From the NCBI RefSeq assembly GCF_011516755.1, contig NZ_WOSY01000001.1, positions 310,001-374,000 on the forward strand: a stretch of DNA of 64,000 nucleotides, read 5' to 3'. A program made the position numbers and the translations under genes. Below are positions 1 to 8,370 of this stretch, piece after piece. Position 1 is the first letter of the stretch. Each line of letters begins with the position of its first letter. Under the pieces are notes generated by a model. The model saw only the letters and a program-made list of their open reading frames with translations, had not been told where the DNA came from and made no database searches. The stretch comes from Acetobacter conturbans (GTDB lineage: Bacteria > Pseudomonadota > Alphaproteobacteria > Acetobacterales > Acetobacteraceae).

Positions 1-1
1 C

Positions 2-1714
2 GACTCGCCAGCGGTGAAGGCGGATCTGGAACGTGCCGCCGAGGAAGCAAAGGCGTTTTCCGACCGCTACAAGGGCCGCGTTCCCGCACTGTCCGGCGAC
101 GAACTGGCAGCCGCCATCGAGACCTGCCAGTCCATCAACGAAATTCTGGGTCGGCTCGGGTCCTACGCCTCGCTTTCCTTCTCGGCGGACATGACCGACC
201 CCAATACGGGCAAATTCAGCCAGTTCGTGCGCGAGACGCTCTCCGACATCTCCACGAACCTGCTGTTCTTCACGCTGGAACTGAATCTGATCGAAGAGGA
301 TGCGCTTGCGGCGAAAATCGCCGAATCCTCCGCCCTCGCGCGCTGGCAGCCATTCCTCCACGATCACCGCATGTTCCGCCCGCACCAACTGTCCGACGAG
401 ATCGAGCAGGTGCTGCTTGAGAAGTCCGTCACGGGTGCCTCGGCATGGTGCCGCCTATTCGACGAGCAGATGAGTGCGCTCCGCGTACCGCTTGAAGGCC
501 GTGAGATGACGCTGGGCGAGGCGCTTAACCTGATGTCGGACCCGAACCGGGCGCGCAGGGAGACTGCCGGCAAGGCCGTCGGGGCCGTTCTGCAAACCAA
601 CATCAAGCTGTTTTCGCTGATCACCAACACACTGGCGAAAGATAAAGCCGTCTCGGACAAGATGCGGCATTACCCGCGTCCTGAATCCTATCGCAACGTC
701 GCGAACATGGTTGAAGACGACGTGGTGGACGCTCTGGTGTCAGCGGTCGTGGAGGATTTTCCGCGTCTCTCGCACCGTTATTACGGGCTGAAAGCAAAGT
801 GGCTCGGGCTTGAGAAGCTGGAGCACTGGGACCGCAACGCACCGCTGCCCGGCATGCGCGAGAAAGAAATTCCGTGGTCCGACGCGAAATCCATCGTGCG
901 GCATGCCTATGAAGGCTTCGATCCCTCTCTGGGCGCGATTGTCGGCGAATTCCTCGACAAACCATGGATCGACGCGGCTCCCGTGCCCGGCAAGTCATCC
1001 GGCGCTTTCGCACACCCGGTCGTGCCGTCGGTGCATCCCTACATCCTGATGAACTATCGTGGCCGCACCCGCGACGTCATGACGCTGGCGCACGAACTCG
1101 GTCACGGCATCCACCAGAAGCTGGCGGCGAAGCAGGGCTACTTCATGTCCTCGACGCCCCTCACGCTTGCCGAGACGGCCAGTGTGTTCGGGGAGATGCT
1201 GACCTTCCAGTATCTGCTCGATGCCGAGAAAGACCCCACGCAGAAGCGCCTCCTGCTCGCCTCCAAGGTAGAGGACATGCTGAACACGGTCGTGCGCCAG
1301 ATCGCGTTCTACCGTTTCGAGAGCCGCGTGCATCATGCGCGCCGTGACGGCGAGTTGCTGCCGGAGCAGATCGGGGCGATCTGGCGCGACGTGCAGGTGG
1401 AAAGCCTTGGTCCGGTGTTCAACTTCACACCGGAATACGATGCTTACTGGTCTTATGTGCCCCACTTCGTGCACACGCCGTTCTATGTCTATGCCTATGC
1501 GTTTGGAGACTGCCTCGTGAACGCCCTCTATGGTGTCTATCAGCAGGGGGCTCCCGGCTTCCGCGAGAATTATCACGCGATGCTAGAAGCGGGCGGCACG
1601 AAACGCCATCGTGAACTGCTGGCGCCCTTCGGGCTGGATGCCAGCGATCCGGGGTTCTGGCGCAAGGGACTGGACGTGATTTCAGGATTTATCGATCAGC
1701 TTGAGGTGGCCTGA
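2..1714 (+). CDS. pepF: M3 family oligoendopeptidase (PepF-like), 5'-truncated by window edge
   Basis: Zinc metallopeptidase of the thimet/oligoendopeptidase F family, which cleaves short peptides in the cytoplasm. The reading frame is open to the first bases, so the true start lies upstream; the GTG at 14 is internal, because the codons before it still read as family-like sequence. The catalytic HELGH motif is encoded at about 1091-1105, followed by the LAETASVFGE stretch that carries the third zinc-ligand glutamate. About 570 residues are visible against roughly 600 for the family, so only a short N-terminal piece is missing. The stop is 3 bases before the next start, so the two genes are probably co-transcribed. 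Confidence 0.93.
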   Translation, partial: DSPAVKADLERAAEEAKAFSDRYKGRVPALSGDELAAAIETCQSINEILGRLGSYASLSFSADMTDPNTGKFSQFVRETLSDISTNLLFFTLELNLIEEDALAAKIAESSALARWQPFLHDHRMFRPHQLSDEIEQVLLEKSVTGASAWCRLFDEQMSALRVPLEGREMTLGEALNLMSDPNRARRETAGKAVGAVLQTNIKLFSLITNTLAKDKAVSDKMRHYPRPESYRNVANMVEDDVVDALVSAVVEDFPRLSHRYYGLKAKWLGLEKLEHWDRNAPLPGMREKEIPWSDAKSIVRHAYEGFDPSLGAIVGEFLDKPWIDAAPVPGKSSGAFAHPVVPSVHPYILMNYRGRTRDVMTLAHELGHGIHQKLAAKQGYFMSSTPLTLAETASVFGEMLTFQYLLDAEKDPTQKRLLLASKVEDMLNTVVRQIAFYRFESRVHHARRDGELLPEQIGAIWRDVQVESLGPVFNFTPEYDAYWSYVPHFVHTPFYVYAYAFGDCLVNALYGVYQQGAPGFRENYHAMLEAGGTKRHRELLAPFGLDASDPGFWRKGLDVISGFIDQLEVA

Positions 1715-1717
1715 CCC

Positions 1718-3073
1718 ATGGCGGAAAAGGATCTCGACACCACCGGCCTATTTGGCGAATTTCGCCGCATGGTCCGCACGACCGGCACAGTGGGTGGCAT
1801 CGCGGCCCGCCTTGCCGGACATAGACTGGGCCTCAAGGGCGACGGCGCGGCGCATGCGGAGGACCTGAAAGGGGTTCTGGGTGGCCTGAAAGGACCGCTG
1901 ATGAAGGCCGCCCAGCTGCTCGCGACGATTCCGGGAGCCCTTCCGGACGAATACGCCACGGAACTGGCGGAACTTCAGTCGAATGCCCCGCCGATGGGCT
2001 GGAGCTTCGTGCGCCGACGCATGGCTGCGGAACTGGGGCCGGACTGGCAGAAGAATTTCCGCGAATTCGGACGCGAAGCGGCAGCGGCGGCCAGCCTCGG
2101 GCAGGTCCACAAGGGTGTCCTGCAGAATGGCGAGGTTGTGGCCTGCAAACTGCAATATCCCGATATGACCACCACCGTGGAAGCGGACCTCAAGCAGTTC
2201 CGCATGGCGATGAGCGTCTATCACAAGCTCGATAACGCCATCAAACAGGATGAGGTGATCGAGGAACTGACGGACCGGCTGCGCGAGGAGCTGGACTACA
2301 AGCGCGAAGCCGCCAACATCAAGCTCTATGGCCTCATGCTGAAGGATTCCGCCCTCGTCACCGTGCCCAAAACGGTGGATGCCCTCTGCACGCGGCGACT
2401 GCTGACCATGGAGTGGGTGAACGGCCGCGGACTTCAGAAAATTCTCGATACCAACCCGACGCAGGAAGAGCGGAACGACATGGCGCGCGCGCTGTTCGAG
2501 GCGTGGTATGTGCCCTTCTACCGCTATGGCGTGATCCACGGCGATCCCCACATGGGCAACTACACGGTGCGGGACGATCTGGGGCTCAACCTGCTTGATT
2601 TCGGCACGATCCGCGTCTTCCGGCCGCGTCTGGTGCGCGGGGTGATCGAGTTGTGCGAGGCGCTCCGGCAGAATGATGATGACCGGGCCGCCGACGCTTA
2701 CAAGATGTGGGGTTTCACCAACATTTCGCACGAGACGGTCAAGGTTCTGAACGAGTGGGCGCGTTTCCTTTACGGCCCGCTGATGGAAGACCGGGTGCGC
2801 ACGATCAACGAGGATGTCGAGACGGTCTTCGGACGCGACATCGCGGGCCGCGTCCATACCGGTCTCCAGCGCACCGGGGGCGTCAAGCCTCCCCGCGAAT
2901 TCGTGCTGGTGGACCGCTCGGCGATCGGGCTGGGCTCCGTGTTCATGCGTCTGGGCGCGAAGCTGAACTGGTACCGGCTGTTTCAGGACCTGATCAAGGA
3001 TTTCGACGAAGATACGCTCGCCGCCCGCCAACAGGAGGCTCTCAAGGCCGCAGGACTGGATCGGATGGCCTGA
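1718..3073 (+). CDS. ABC1/AarF/UbiB-like atypical kinase
   Basis: A 451-residue protein of the ABC1 (ADCK/UbiB) family, atypical kinases or ATPases often linked to quinone and lipid metabolism. Visible motifs: an alanine-rich nucleotide loop AAAASLGQVH near residue 122, the VACKLQYP lysine near 143, the catalytic HGDPHMGN at about 274, and the metal-binding DFG at about 294. The family KxGQ motif appears as KAAQ in the N-terminal helix. No membrane anchor is obvious, unlike E. coli UbiB. The start follows the peptidase stop by 3 bases. Substrate and pathway cannot be read from sequence; ubiB identity is unproven. Confidence 0.9.
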   Translation: MAEKDLDTTGLFGEFRRMVRTTGTVGGIAARLAGHRLGLKGDGAAHAEDLKGVLGGLKGPLMKAAQLLATIPGALPDEYATELAELQSNAPPMGWSFVRRRMAAELGPDWQKNFREFGREAAAAASLGQVHKGVLQNGEVVACKLQYPDMTTTVEADLKQFRMAMSVYHKLDNAIKQDEVIEELTDRLREELDYKREAANIKLYGLMLKDSALVTVPKTVDALCTRRLLTMEWVNGRGLQKILDTNPTQEERNDMARALFEAWYVPFYRYGVIHGDPHMGNYTVRDDLGLNLLDFGTIRVFRPRLVRGVIELCEALRQNDDDRAADAYKMWGFTNISHETVKVLNEWARFLYGPLMEDRVRTINEDVETVFGRDIAGRVHTGLQRTGGVKPPREFVLVDRSAIGLGSVFMRLGAKLNWYRLFQDLIKDFDEDTLAARQQEALKAAGLDRMA

Positions 3074-3237
3074 CCTAATTCTTTCCCGCCAGCCATGAAT
3101 TGAAAGACTGGCGGGGACGTCTTTTCTGCCAGACTGACGTTGCTTCGTCGGGGGACCTCTTCTTACTCAGGCGATCCCGACAAAAACATGATGGACCGGA
3201 GACAGTTTGTTTCCCCCATCAGCCGGAGAACAGCGTC

Positions 3238-3807
3238 ATGTCCGCCACGACCTCGCTTCATTTCGTCACACTCCTCGGCAGTCTGAGGAAAGCGTCTTTC
3301 AACGCAGCGGTGGCCCGTGCGCTGCCCGATCTGGCCCCCGAAGGCGTGATGGTTTCACCACTGGGCTCCATCAGGGATTTTCCACACTACGATGCCGATG
3401 AACAGGACAAGGGGTTTCCCGCTCCCGTCCTACAAATGGCCGAGCAGATTGCCGCAGCCGACGGGCTCATCATCGTGACACCGGAATATAATTACTCCGT
3501 TCCGGGGACGCTGAAGAACGCCATCGACTGGCTTTCGCGCCTGTCCCCGCAACCGCTCGCCGGGAAGCCGGTAGCGATTCAGACGGCATCGCCCGGCATG
3601 ATCGGCGGTGCACGCGCCCAGTATCATCTGCGCCAGAGTCTGGTGTTTCTGGATGCTTTTGTTCTGAACAGGCCCGAAGTGATGATCGGCCAGTGCGCAC
3701 AGAAGATAAATCCCGACACGCTGGAACTGACCGATGCCGGAACCCGTGAGTTCCTGACACGGCAGATGGGAGCGCTGGCAGTGCTGGCACGAAAACTTCG
3801 CAGCTAA
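3238..3807 (+). CDS. NADPH-dependent FMN reductase (flavodoxin-fold)
   Basis: A 189-residue flavoprotein of the NADPH-dependent FMN reductase family (ChrR/YieF-like), which reduces quinones, chromate or azo compounds using bound FMN. The FMN phosphate loop GSLRKASFN lies at residues 14-22, and PEYNYSVPGTLKNAIDW near residue 82 is the typical flavin-contacting segment. The ATG at 3238 was chosen over upstream in-frame starts because the family N-terminus begins just before the strand leading to GSLR, and a GGAG sits about 10 bases upstream. It is monocistronic and followed by a strong hairpin. Physiological substrate unknown. Confidence 0.92.
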   Translation: MSATTSLHFVTLLGSLRKASFNAAVARALPDLAPEGVMVSPLGSIRDFPHYDADEQDKGFPAPVLQMAEQIAAADGLIIVTPEYNYSVPGTLKNAIDWLSRLSPQPLAGKPVAIQTASPGMIGGARAQYHLRQSLVFLDAFVLNRPEVMIGQCAQKINPDTLELTDAGTREFLTRQMGALAVLARKLRS

Positions 3808-3850
3808 CGCGCACCGCCAACGCACTCTGCCGAAGCATTTCCACGATACA

Positions 3851-3886
3851 TATGAAAAACGCGGCACTGAGGCCGCATTTTTCATG
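3851..3886. terminator. Bidirectional intrinsic terminator between convergent genes
   Basis: The core stem GCGGC/GCCGC with loop ACTGAG is extended by A-run/T-run pairing and a further 3-4 pairs, giving about 14 pairs with one mismatch. A T-run follows on both strands. It lies between the rightward FMN reductase stop and the leftward 52-aa gene stop, so it can end transcripts from both sides. Confidence 0.85.
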
Positions 3887-3892
3887 GGTAAA

Positions 3893-4051
3893 TCAGTCTT
3901 CCATTTCCGCGTTGAGCTTTTTCAGCTTTTCCGTCAGTGCATGGACTTTACCCGGATCGTTTTTATGTGCTTCGGCCAGTTCGCGCTGAATTTCCTTCAG
4001 GCGATGCTCCAGCGTCTGCTGCGACGGCACTTCATGAGAATGCTCGGTCAT
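3893..4051 (-). CDS. Small charged helical protein, 52 aa, unknown function
   Basis: A 52-residue reading frame beginning MTEHSHEVPSQQ and ending LKKLNAEMED. It is rich in Lys, Glu, Gln and Leu with heptad-like spacing (LEHRLKEIQRELAEAHK), suggesting a single amphipathic helix or short coiled coil. There is no signal peptide. Its ATG lies 4 bases after the stop of the 81-aa gene, so the two are almost certainly co-translated, and the strong terminator lies just past its stop. I do not recognise the family. Support is the tight spacing, the terminator placement and a plausible soluble composition. Confidence 0.7.
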   Translation of the reverse strand: MTEHSHEVPSQQTLEHRLKEIQRELAEAHKNDPGKVHALTEKLKKLNAEMED

Positions 4052-4055
4052 CGGT

Positions 4056-4301
4056 TTATTTCTCCCGAGTCAGGATCTGGCGCGCGAGCACCGAGATTTC
4101 CTTTGCCTCAATGCCTTCCGGATTGTGAAGAGCCTTCTTGGCAATGATTTTCTGTTCTTCCGTCGCGCCCTCGGCACCCTTCAGAACGAAATCCGCCAGC
4201 TTCTCCACTTCCTGCTTTGTGAGCAGTTTGGGCTGACGCTCCGCTTTTTCCGCGAGGTGCTGCAACGCCGATGTTTCATGCGGCAAGGGATCGTGTGACA
4301 T
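4056..4301 (-). CDS. Small hypothetical protein, 81 aa, first gene of a two-gene unit
   Basis: The ATG at 4301 (protein begins MSHDPLPHETSALQHL) is preferred to the longer frame because GGGAG sits about 6 bases upstream. The product is 81 residues, hydrophilic and predicted helical, with no signal peptide and no cysteines. The segment KLLTKQEVEKLADFV and the C-terminal half look like short helices. The stop is 4 bases before the 52-aa gene. No family is recognised; a cytoplasmic stress or regulatory accessory role would be speculation. Confidence 0.72.
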   Translation of the reverse strand: MSHDPLPHETSALQHLAEKAERQPKLLTKQEVEKLADFVLKGAEGATEEQKIIAKKALHNPEGIEAKEISVLARQILTREK

Positions 4302-4317
4302 GGAAACTCCCATCAAC

Positions 4318-4345
4318 AGGCCTGCCGCTTTCATGCGGCAGGCTT
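4318..4345. terminator. GC-rich hairpin between helicase and small-gene pair
   Basis: A perfect 8-bp stem CCTGCCGC/GCGGCAGG with loop TTTCAT is extended by further G-C, G-U and A-T pairs. It lies between the DEAD-box helicase stop and the start of the 81-aa gene. The trailing T-run is weak on both strands, so it may be an imperfect terminator or a 5'-UTR structure of the small-gene unit. Confidence 0.5.
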
Positions 4346-4447
4346 TCTGAAGATGTTGGTACGATCAGGGAGTTTTCAATGCATCCTGCGGCTTTTCATC
4401 GCAATAACTCTTATGCGCGGAAAAACCGGGGGAGTTTCGTAGTGCTC

Positions 4448-6235
4448 TTAGCTGCGCTTGCGCGAAGAGCTTTTGGTCGGATCCACGGGACGACGCGGCT
4501 TGGACGGACGGGAACCCGGCGTACGACCACGGGGTGAAGGTGCTTCACTTCCCGAAGGTGCCTTGGCAGGTTCGATCGTGATCTCGTCCGCATCGGCTGC
4601 GGAGGCGCACTCAGCGAAACGCGTGGCTTTATCCCCCGCGATCTCGACGAGGGTGTAGGTCGGAGCGATACGGATCGCGCCGATATCCTTTTTCGTGATG
4701 CCGCCCAGACGGCAGATGACCGGAACCAGCCACTTCGGATCGGCCTTGTCGGCGCGCCCGACGGAAAGCTTGAACCAGCTTCCGCCTTCCATCTCGCGGC
4801 TGCGCTCGCGTGGTTCCCTCGGCTCTCTTGGCTCCCGCGTCCGCTCGCGCGACGGACCCGCGTCACGGCTGCTGCTTCCCGGCGTAATCGCGCGCACGCC
4901 TACAGGCTGCGGAAGCGATTTGTTCCAGAGGAACACCAGCGCGGCGGCCAGCTGTTCCGGTGTCTTTTCAGCCACCAGACGCTCGACGAGAGGCTTCTCT
5001 CCCGTGACGGACTCGCGGGTCAGCGCTTCGCTGGTCAGCAGACGCTCGGTGTCGGCCTCACGAATGGCGTCCTGCGTCGGGACAGTATTCCATGCGACAT
5101 CCACGCCGGCGGCCTGCATCAGGCGGTCGGCCTGGCGCTTCTTGGAAGGCACGGTGACGAGCACGCATACGCCCTTGCGTCCGGCTCGACCCGTACGACC
5201 CGAGCGATGCAGCAGCGTAGCAGGGCTACCCGGCAGGCTGGCATGGATCACCAGTCCGAGCGACGGCACATCAATGCCACGTGCAGCGACATCGGTGGCG
5301 ACGCAGACGCGGGCCAGACCGTTGCGCAGGCTCTCGATGGCGCGGCTACGCTCGTTCTGACCCAGTTCACCGGAAATGGCGACAGAGGAGAAGCCATGCC
5401 CCACGAGGGCGGCCTGTAACTGACGCACACCCTCACGGGTATGGCAGAACACCATCGCGCAGGGGCTTTCGATCAGACGCAGCACGTTGATGATCGCGCC
5501 GATCGTGTCACTCTGATCGGCAAGAATGGCGCGGTATTCGATATCGGTGTGCGGCGCGTTGTCGCCGACCGTGTCGATGCGCAGGGCATCGCGCTGATAA
5601 CGCTGGGCAAGACGCGCGATCTCGCGGGCAATCGTCGCAGAAAAGAGAAAACTGCGACGGGTCGGCGGCGTGGCGTCGAGCATCGTCTCCAGCTCTTCGC
5701 GGAAGCCGAGGTCGAGCATCTCGTCGGCCTCGTCCAGCACCGCAACCTTAAGGCCGGACAGGTTCAGGTTTTTGCGCGACAGGTGATCGCACAGACGCCC
5801 CGGCGTGCCGACAACGATGTGGCAGCCCATTGCCAGAGCGCGCGCTTCCTGGCGTGGCTCCATACCGCCAACGCAGGACACGATGCGTGCCCCCGTGCCA
5901 GCGTAGAGCCATACAAGCTCATTCTTCACCTGCAACGCCAGTTCGCGTGTCGGTGCAATGACCAGCGCCAGCGGGGTCGGAGCGGGAAGGGCCTTGCCCT
6001 CTGCATCGAGAAGCTCGCTCGCCATGGCGAGGCCGAAGGCAACTGTCTTGCCCGAACCGGTGCGAGCCGACACCAGCAGGTCCCGTCCTCGCGCATTGTC
6101 GGCCAGGACTGCCTCCTGCACAGGCGTCGGCTCCTGATAGCCGCGTTCGGCGAGGGCGTGCGCAAGTGTGGGAACGGTGTCCGGAAAAGGCATGGTCGAG
6201 ATTGGTCCTGGAACGGGAGGTCGGAAGCCGGACAT
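4448..6235 (-). CDS. DEAD-box ATP-dependent RNA helicase with DbpA-type RNA-binding domain
   Basis: A 595-residue DEAD-box helicase that unwinds structured RNA, probably during ribosome assembly or mRNA decay. Ordered motifs: Q motif PTPVQ (37-41), motif I SARTGSGKT (about 57-64), PTRELALQ, TPGRL, DEAD at about 166, SAT, ARGID and HRSGRTGRAG. After an Arg/Glu/Pro-rich linker (REPREPREPRERSRE) comes a DbpA/CsdA-like RNA-binding domain (SWFKLSVGRADKADP onward), then a basic tail ending SSRKRS. A second in-frame ATG 14 codons in could be the true start. It is preceded by two hairpins that insulate it from the porin upstream. Confidence 0.93.
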   Translation of the reverse strand: MSGFRPPVPGPISTMPFPDTVPTLAHALAERGYQEPTPVQEAVLADNARGRDLLVSARTGSGKTVAFGLAMASELLDAEGKALPAPTPLALVIAPTRELALQVKNELVWLYAGTGARIVSCVGGMEPRQEARALAMGCHIVVGTPGRLCDHLSRKNLNLSGLKVAVLDEADEMLDLGFREELETMLDATPPTRRSFLFSATIAREIARLAQRYQRDALRIDTVGDNAPHTDIEYRAILADQSDTIGAIINVLRLIESPCAMVFCHTREGVRQLQAALVGHGFSSVAISGELGQNERSRAIESLRNGLARVCVATDVAARGIDVPSLGLVIHASLPGSPATLLHRSGRTGRAGRKGVCVLVTVPSKKRQADRLMQAAGVDVAWNTVPTQDAIREADTERLLTSEALTRESVTGEKPLVERLVAEKTPEQLAAALVFLWNKSLPQPVGVRAITPGSSSRDAGPSRERTREPREPREPRERSREMEGGSWFKLSVGRADKADPKWLVPVICRLGGITKKDIGAIRIAPTYTLVEIAGDKATRFAECASAADADEITIEPAKAPSGSEAPSPRGRTPGSRPSKPRRPVDPTKSSSRKRS

Positions 6236-6250
6236 AGAGAGAAACGCGGG

Positions 6251-6307
6251 AAAAGGCTAGATCAGCCTTTATAAAAAATGGCGCTCCCCGGTGAGGAACG
6301 CCATTTC
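6251..6307 (-). terminator. Tandem hairpins ending the porin transcript
   Basis: Read on the minus strand, AAATGGCG/CGCCATTT encloses a 15-base loop region and runs straight into a T-run, a classic intrinsic terminator about 20 bases past the porin stop. A second stem, AAAGGCT/AGCCTTT with loop GATCT, follows at 6251-6270, just ahead of the helicase start. Confidence 0.8.
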
Positions 6308-6325
6308 ACCCCGCGATGAACCGGA

Positions 6326-8179
6326 TTACTGGAAGGGAAGATACCGGAAATCGAAAAATAGCTGGCTTTCGGAAGTATGTGGCCGCCCACCTACGCCCTG
6401 CCACGCCTGCACACGGCTATAGGCAATTTGCGCGCCCGCTTCCACGGTGCCGTAACGCCCCTTGAGGAAGCGCCACCAGGCCCCGATCGTCCCTTCCATC
6501 ACATTGTGGATGTTACCCGTGCACGGGAGGGATGACAGCTCGATGTTACAACCTGCGTTGGACGACAGCGGATTACCGTAGCCCAGAGCCGAGCCACCCA
6601 CATCGGAATAGCTGCGTCCTGCCCACTGGGTTCCGAAATAACCATAGATATCAAAGCGGTTGTTAGGGTGTGCGATGACGCCCGCAGTCCCCTGCGCGGA
6701 AAACAGCGGCTCCGGCTTGCCCTGTGCGCTGACGGTCGCATCCGGCAGCAGTACCGAGCCATAACGGCCGATGCCATAACCCGCCAGACCGGCGATACGG
6801 ACCTCGACCTTGTGTGGGATGACAGGCAGAATCATGGAGCCCCCGCCACCCCCGCTCGGCGTGGTATAGTTGCGGCCGCCACCGGTCCATGAGACCCGGT
6901 CATGCGCAAAATGGGCGATCCCTTCGATTTCGTAATGGCCCCATTTCGGGTCATACGCGATCTTGGCGATCACATCCGGGGCAATTTCGTTCGAGAACGG
7001 AGCACTGTTCGTCAGGCCGGTGCCGTCCTTGTTGATTGTCGCCACATGACCATTCGGCAGCACGACACGCTCGTCACCATCGGTGGTAAAGCCCGTCGTG
7101 TCATACAGCGTCTGCGGGTTTTCGAGCGAAAGACCGACCCAGAGTTTATGCTGGAAGAAATCCTTGGTGATGCGGACCTGCCACTGACGCGCCCAGGTCT
7201 GTCCTGCCAGCATGGCGGCGTCGATGGTTTCCGGCAGGCTCTCCTGACGGGGCACAATGCCGATACGACCGGGGGTCAGCATGCTCCACGCCTGACCGGC
7301 GAGGAAATGAAAGTTTTCCTTGCTGTTGTCATAGACGAGATAGGCCTGCCGGAGACGCGGCGAATAGCTGTTGCTTTCGTAGGCGTTGGTCGTGGCGGCA
7401 CCTGCACCGAAATCGGTCTCGAAAAAGCCGGAAATCGTTTCGTACTGATCGATGTTACCCTTCATCATCAGGGACAGACGACTGTAACGCGCGGCGCCTT
7501 CGAAGCTGTTCGTATGATAGTTCGGGCTGTTGCGGTATGGCAGGCCCGACCACAGGGTAAAGGTTCCCGATGACATCTGACGATTCTGCAGGACGGTTGC
7601 CGCATCGACGAAACCGCCCAGCGCGATCGTGACGGGTCCCATGTGGAAGACGCCGTGATCGCCGACGGCGCCTGCCGACTGGGCACCCGCCGTTTCACGC
7701 GGGTGCGGCCCGACACCGTTTTCCGCCGTGTGCACGATGATGTCCTCGGCCCGGTGAGCCGTCACGGTTTTGAACGTCGGCTGATCGTCGGTCACGAAAT
7801 TTGGACGCACTTCCGGGTTATGGGCATGCGCCGTCGGGCTTCCGAGGTTGATCTCCTCTTCTTCCTGCGGCTCGACATGCTGCCATTTCTCACCGTTCGC
7901 CACGGCGATTTTCTGGCGTGTCGTCTTGCTCAGGCTTGCATGAGAGGAGGACGCCCCGAGTGTCGTTTTTTTAACGACAAGCTGCTTCTGCAAACCGACG
8001 AGAGCCTTCGTCAGCTGCGCCTGCTGCTCCTGAATGCGCGCGATCTGCTTTTCCATGAGCTCAAGCGATTCGCTCTGGTCGTCAGCAAAAGCCGCGAACG
8101 GAAAAAGAGCTGTTCCCGCACACAGAGCGAGCACATACGAGCATCTGGTCCGGCGGAGAAACGTCGGGCGTTGTGGCAT
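6326..8179 (-). CDS. DcaP-like outer-membrane porin (paralogue 1)
   Basis: A 617-residue exported protein. A basic N-terminus and hydrophobic core lead to a signal peptidase site near residue 32 (AAFA|DD). Residues about 35-75 form a predicted coiled coil (LELMEKQIARIQEQQAQLTKAL typified by heptads). The rest is beta-barrel-like with alternating aromatic strands and a C-terminal aromatic residue region FRYLPFQ. It shares many blocks with the gene at 28249-30117, including the SRLSLMMKG/SRFSLLIEG, PRLRQAYL and FLAGQAWS segments. The architecture matches DcaP-type trimeric porins, which take up organic acids or peptides. It is divergent from dapF and has its own terminator. Substrate unknown. 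Confidence 0.8.
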   Translation of the reverse strand: MPQRPTFLRRTRCSYVLALCAGTALFPFAAFADDQSESLELMEKQIARIQEQQAQLTKALVGLQKQLVVKKTTLGASSSHASLSKTTRQKIAVANGEKWQHVEPQEEEEINLGSPTAHAHNPEVRPNFVTDDQPTFKTVTAHRAEDIIVHTAENGVGPHPRETAGAQSAGAVGDHGVFHMGPVTIALGGFVDAATVLQNRQMSSGTFTLWSGLPYRNSPNYHTNSFEGAARYSRLSLMMKGNIDQYETISGFFETDFGAGAATTNAYESNSYSPRLRQAYLVYDNSKENFHFLAGQAWSMLTPGRIGIVPRQESLPETIDAAMLAGQTWARQWQVRITKDFFQHKLWVGLSLENPQTLYDTTGFTTDGDERVVLPNGHVATINKDGTGLTNSAPFSNEIAPDVIAKIAYDPKWGHYEIEGIAHFAHDRVSWTGGGRNYTTPSGGGGGSMILPVIPHKVEVRIAGLAGYGIGRYGSVLLPDATVSAQGKPEPLFSAQGTAGVIAHPNNRFDIYGYFGTQWAGRSYSDVGGSALGYGNPLSSNAGCNIELSSLPCTGNIHNVMEGTIGAWWRFLKGRYGTVEAGAQIAYSRVQAWQGVGGRPHTSESQLFFDFRYLPFQ

Positions 8180-8370
8180 GGGGCGGGAAGCGTCCGTTTA
8201 TGAAAGAAACTTTAAGACAAAACATTGCTGTTTCAAGAGATCTAATAATAATTTGACGAGAAATTGTCATTCAATTTTTTTTTAAAAAAGGTAGCAAAAC
8301 AGCCTCAGATGTCTCTGTTTTTCAAGAAAACCGTGTGTTTCACCGGGTTTTGGCATACATATCACACATG

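Noticed and set aside
1748-3031. Minus-strand open frame of 427 codons across the ABC1 kinase gene
   Set aside because: It is exactly antisense to a gene with clear catalytic motifs. High-GC codon bias keeps antisense frames open; the product shows no recognisable family and is His/Arg rich.
5441-6274. Plus-strand frame of 277 codons over the DEAD-box helicase
   Set aside because: Antisense shadow of the helicase N-terminal domain. No ribosome-binding site and no family signal.
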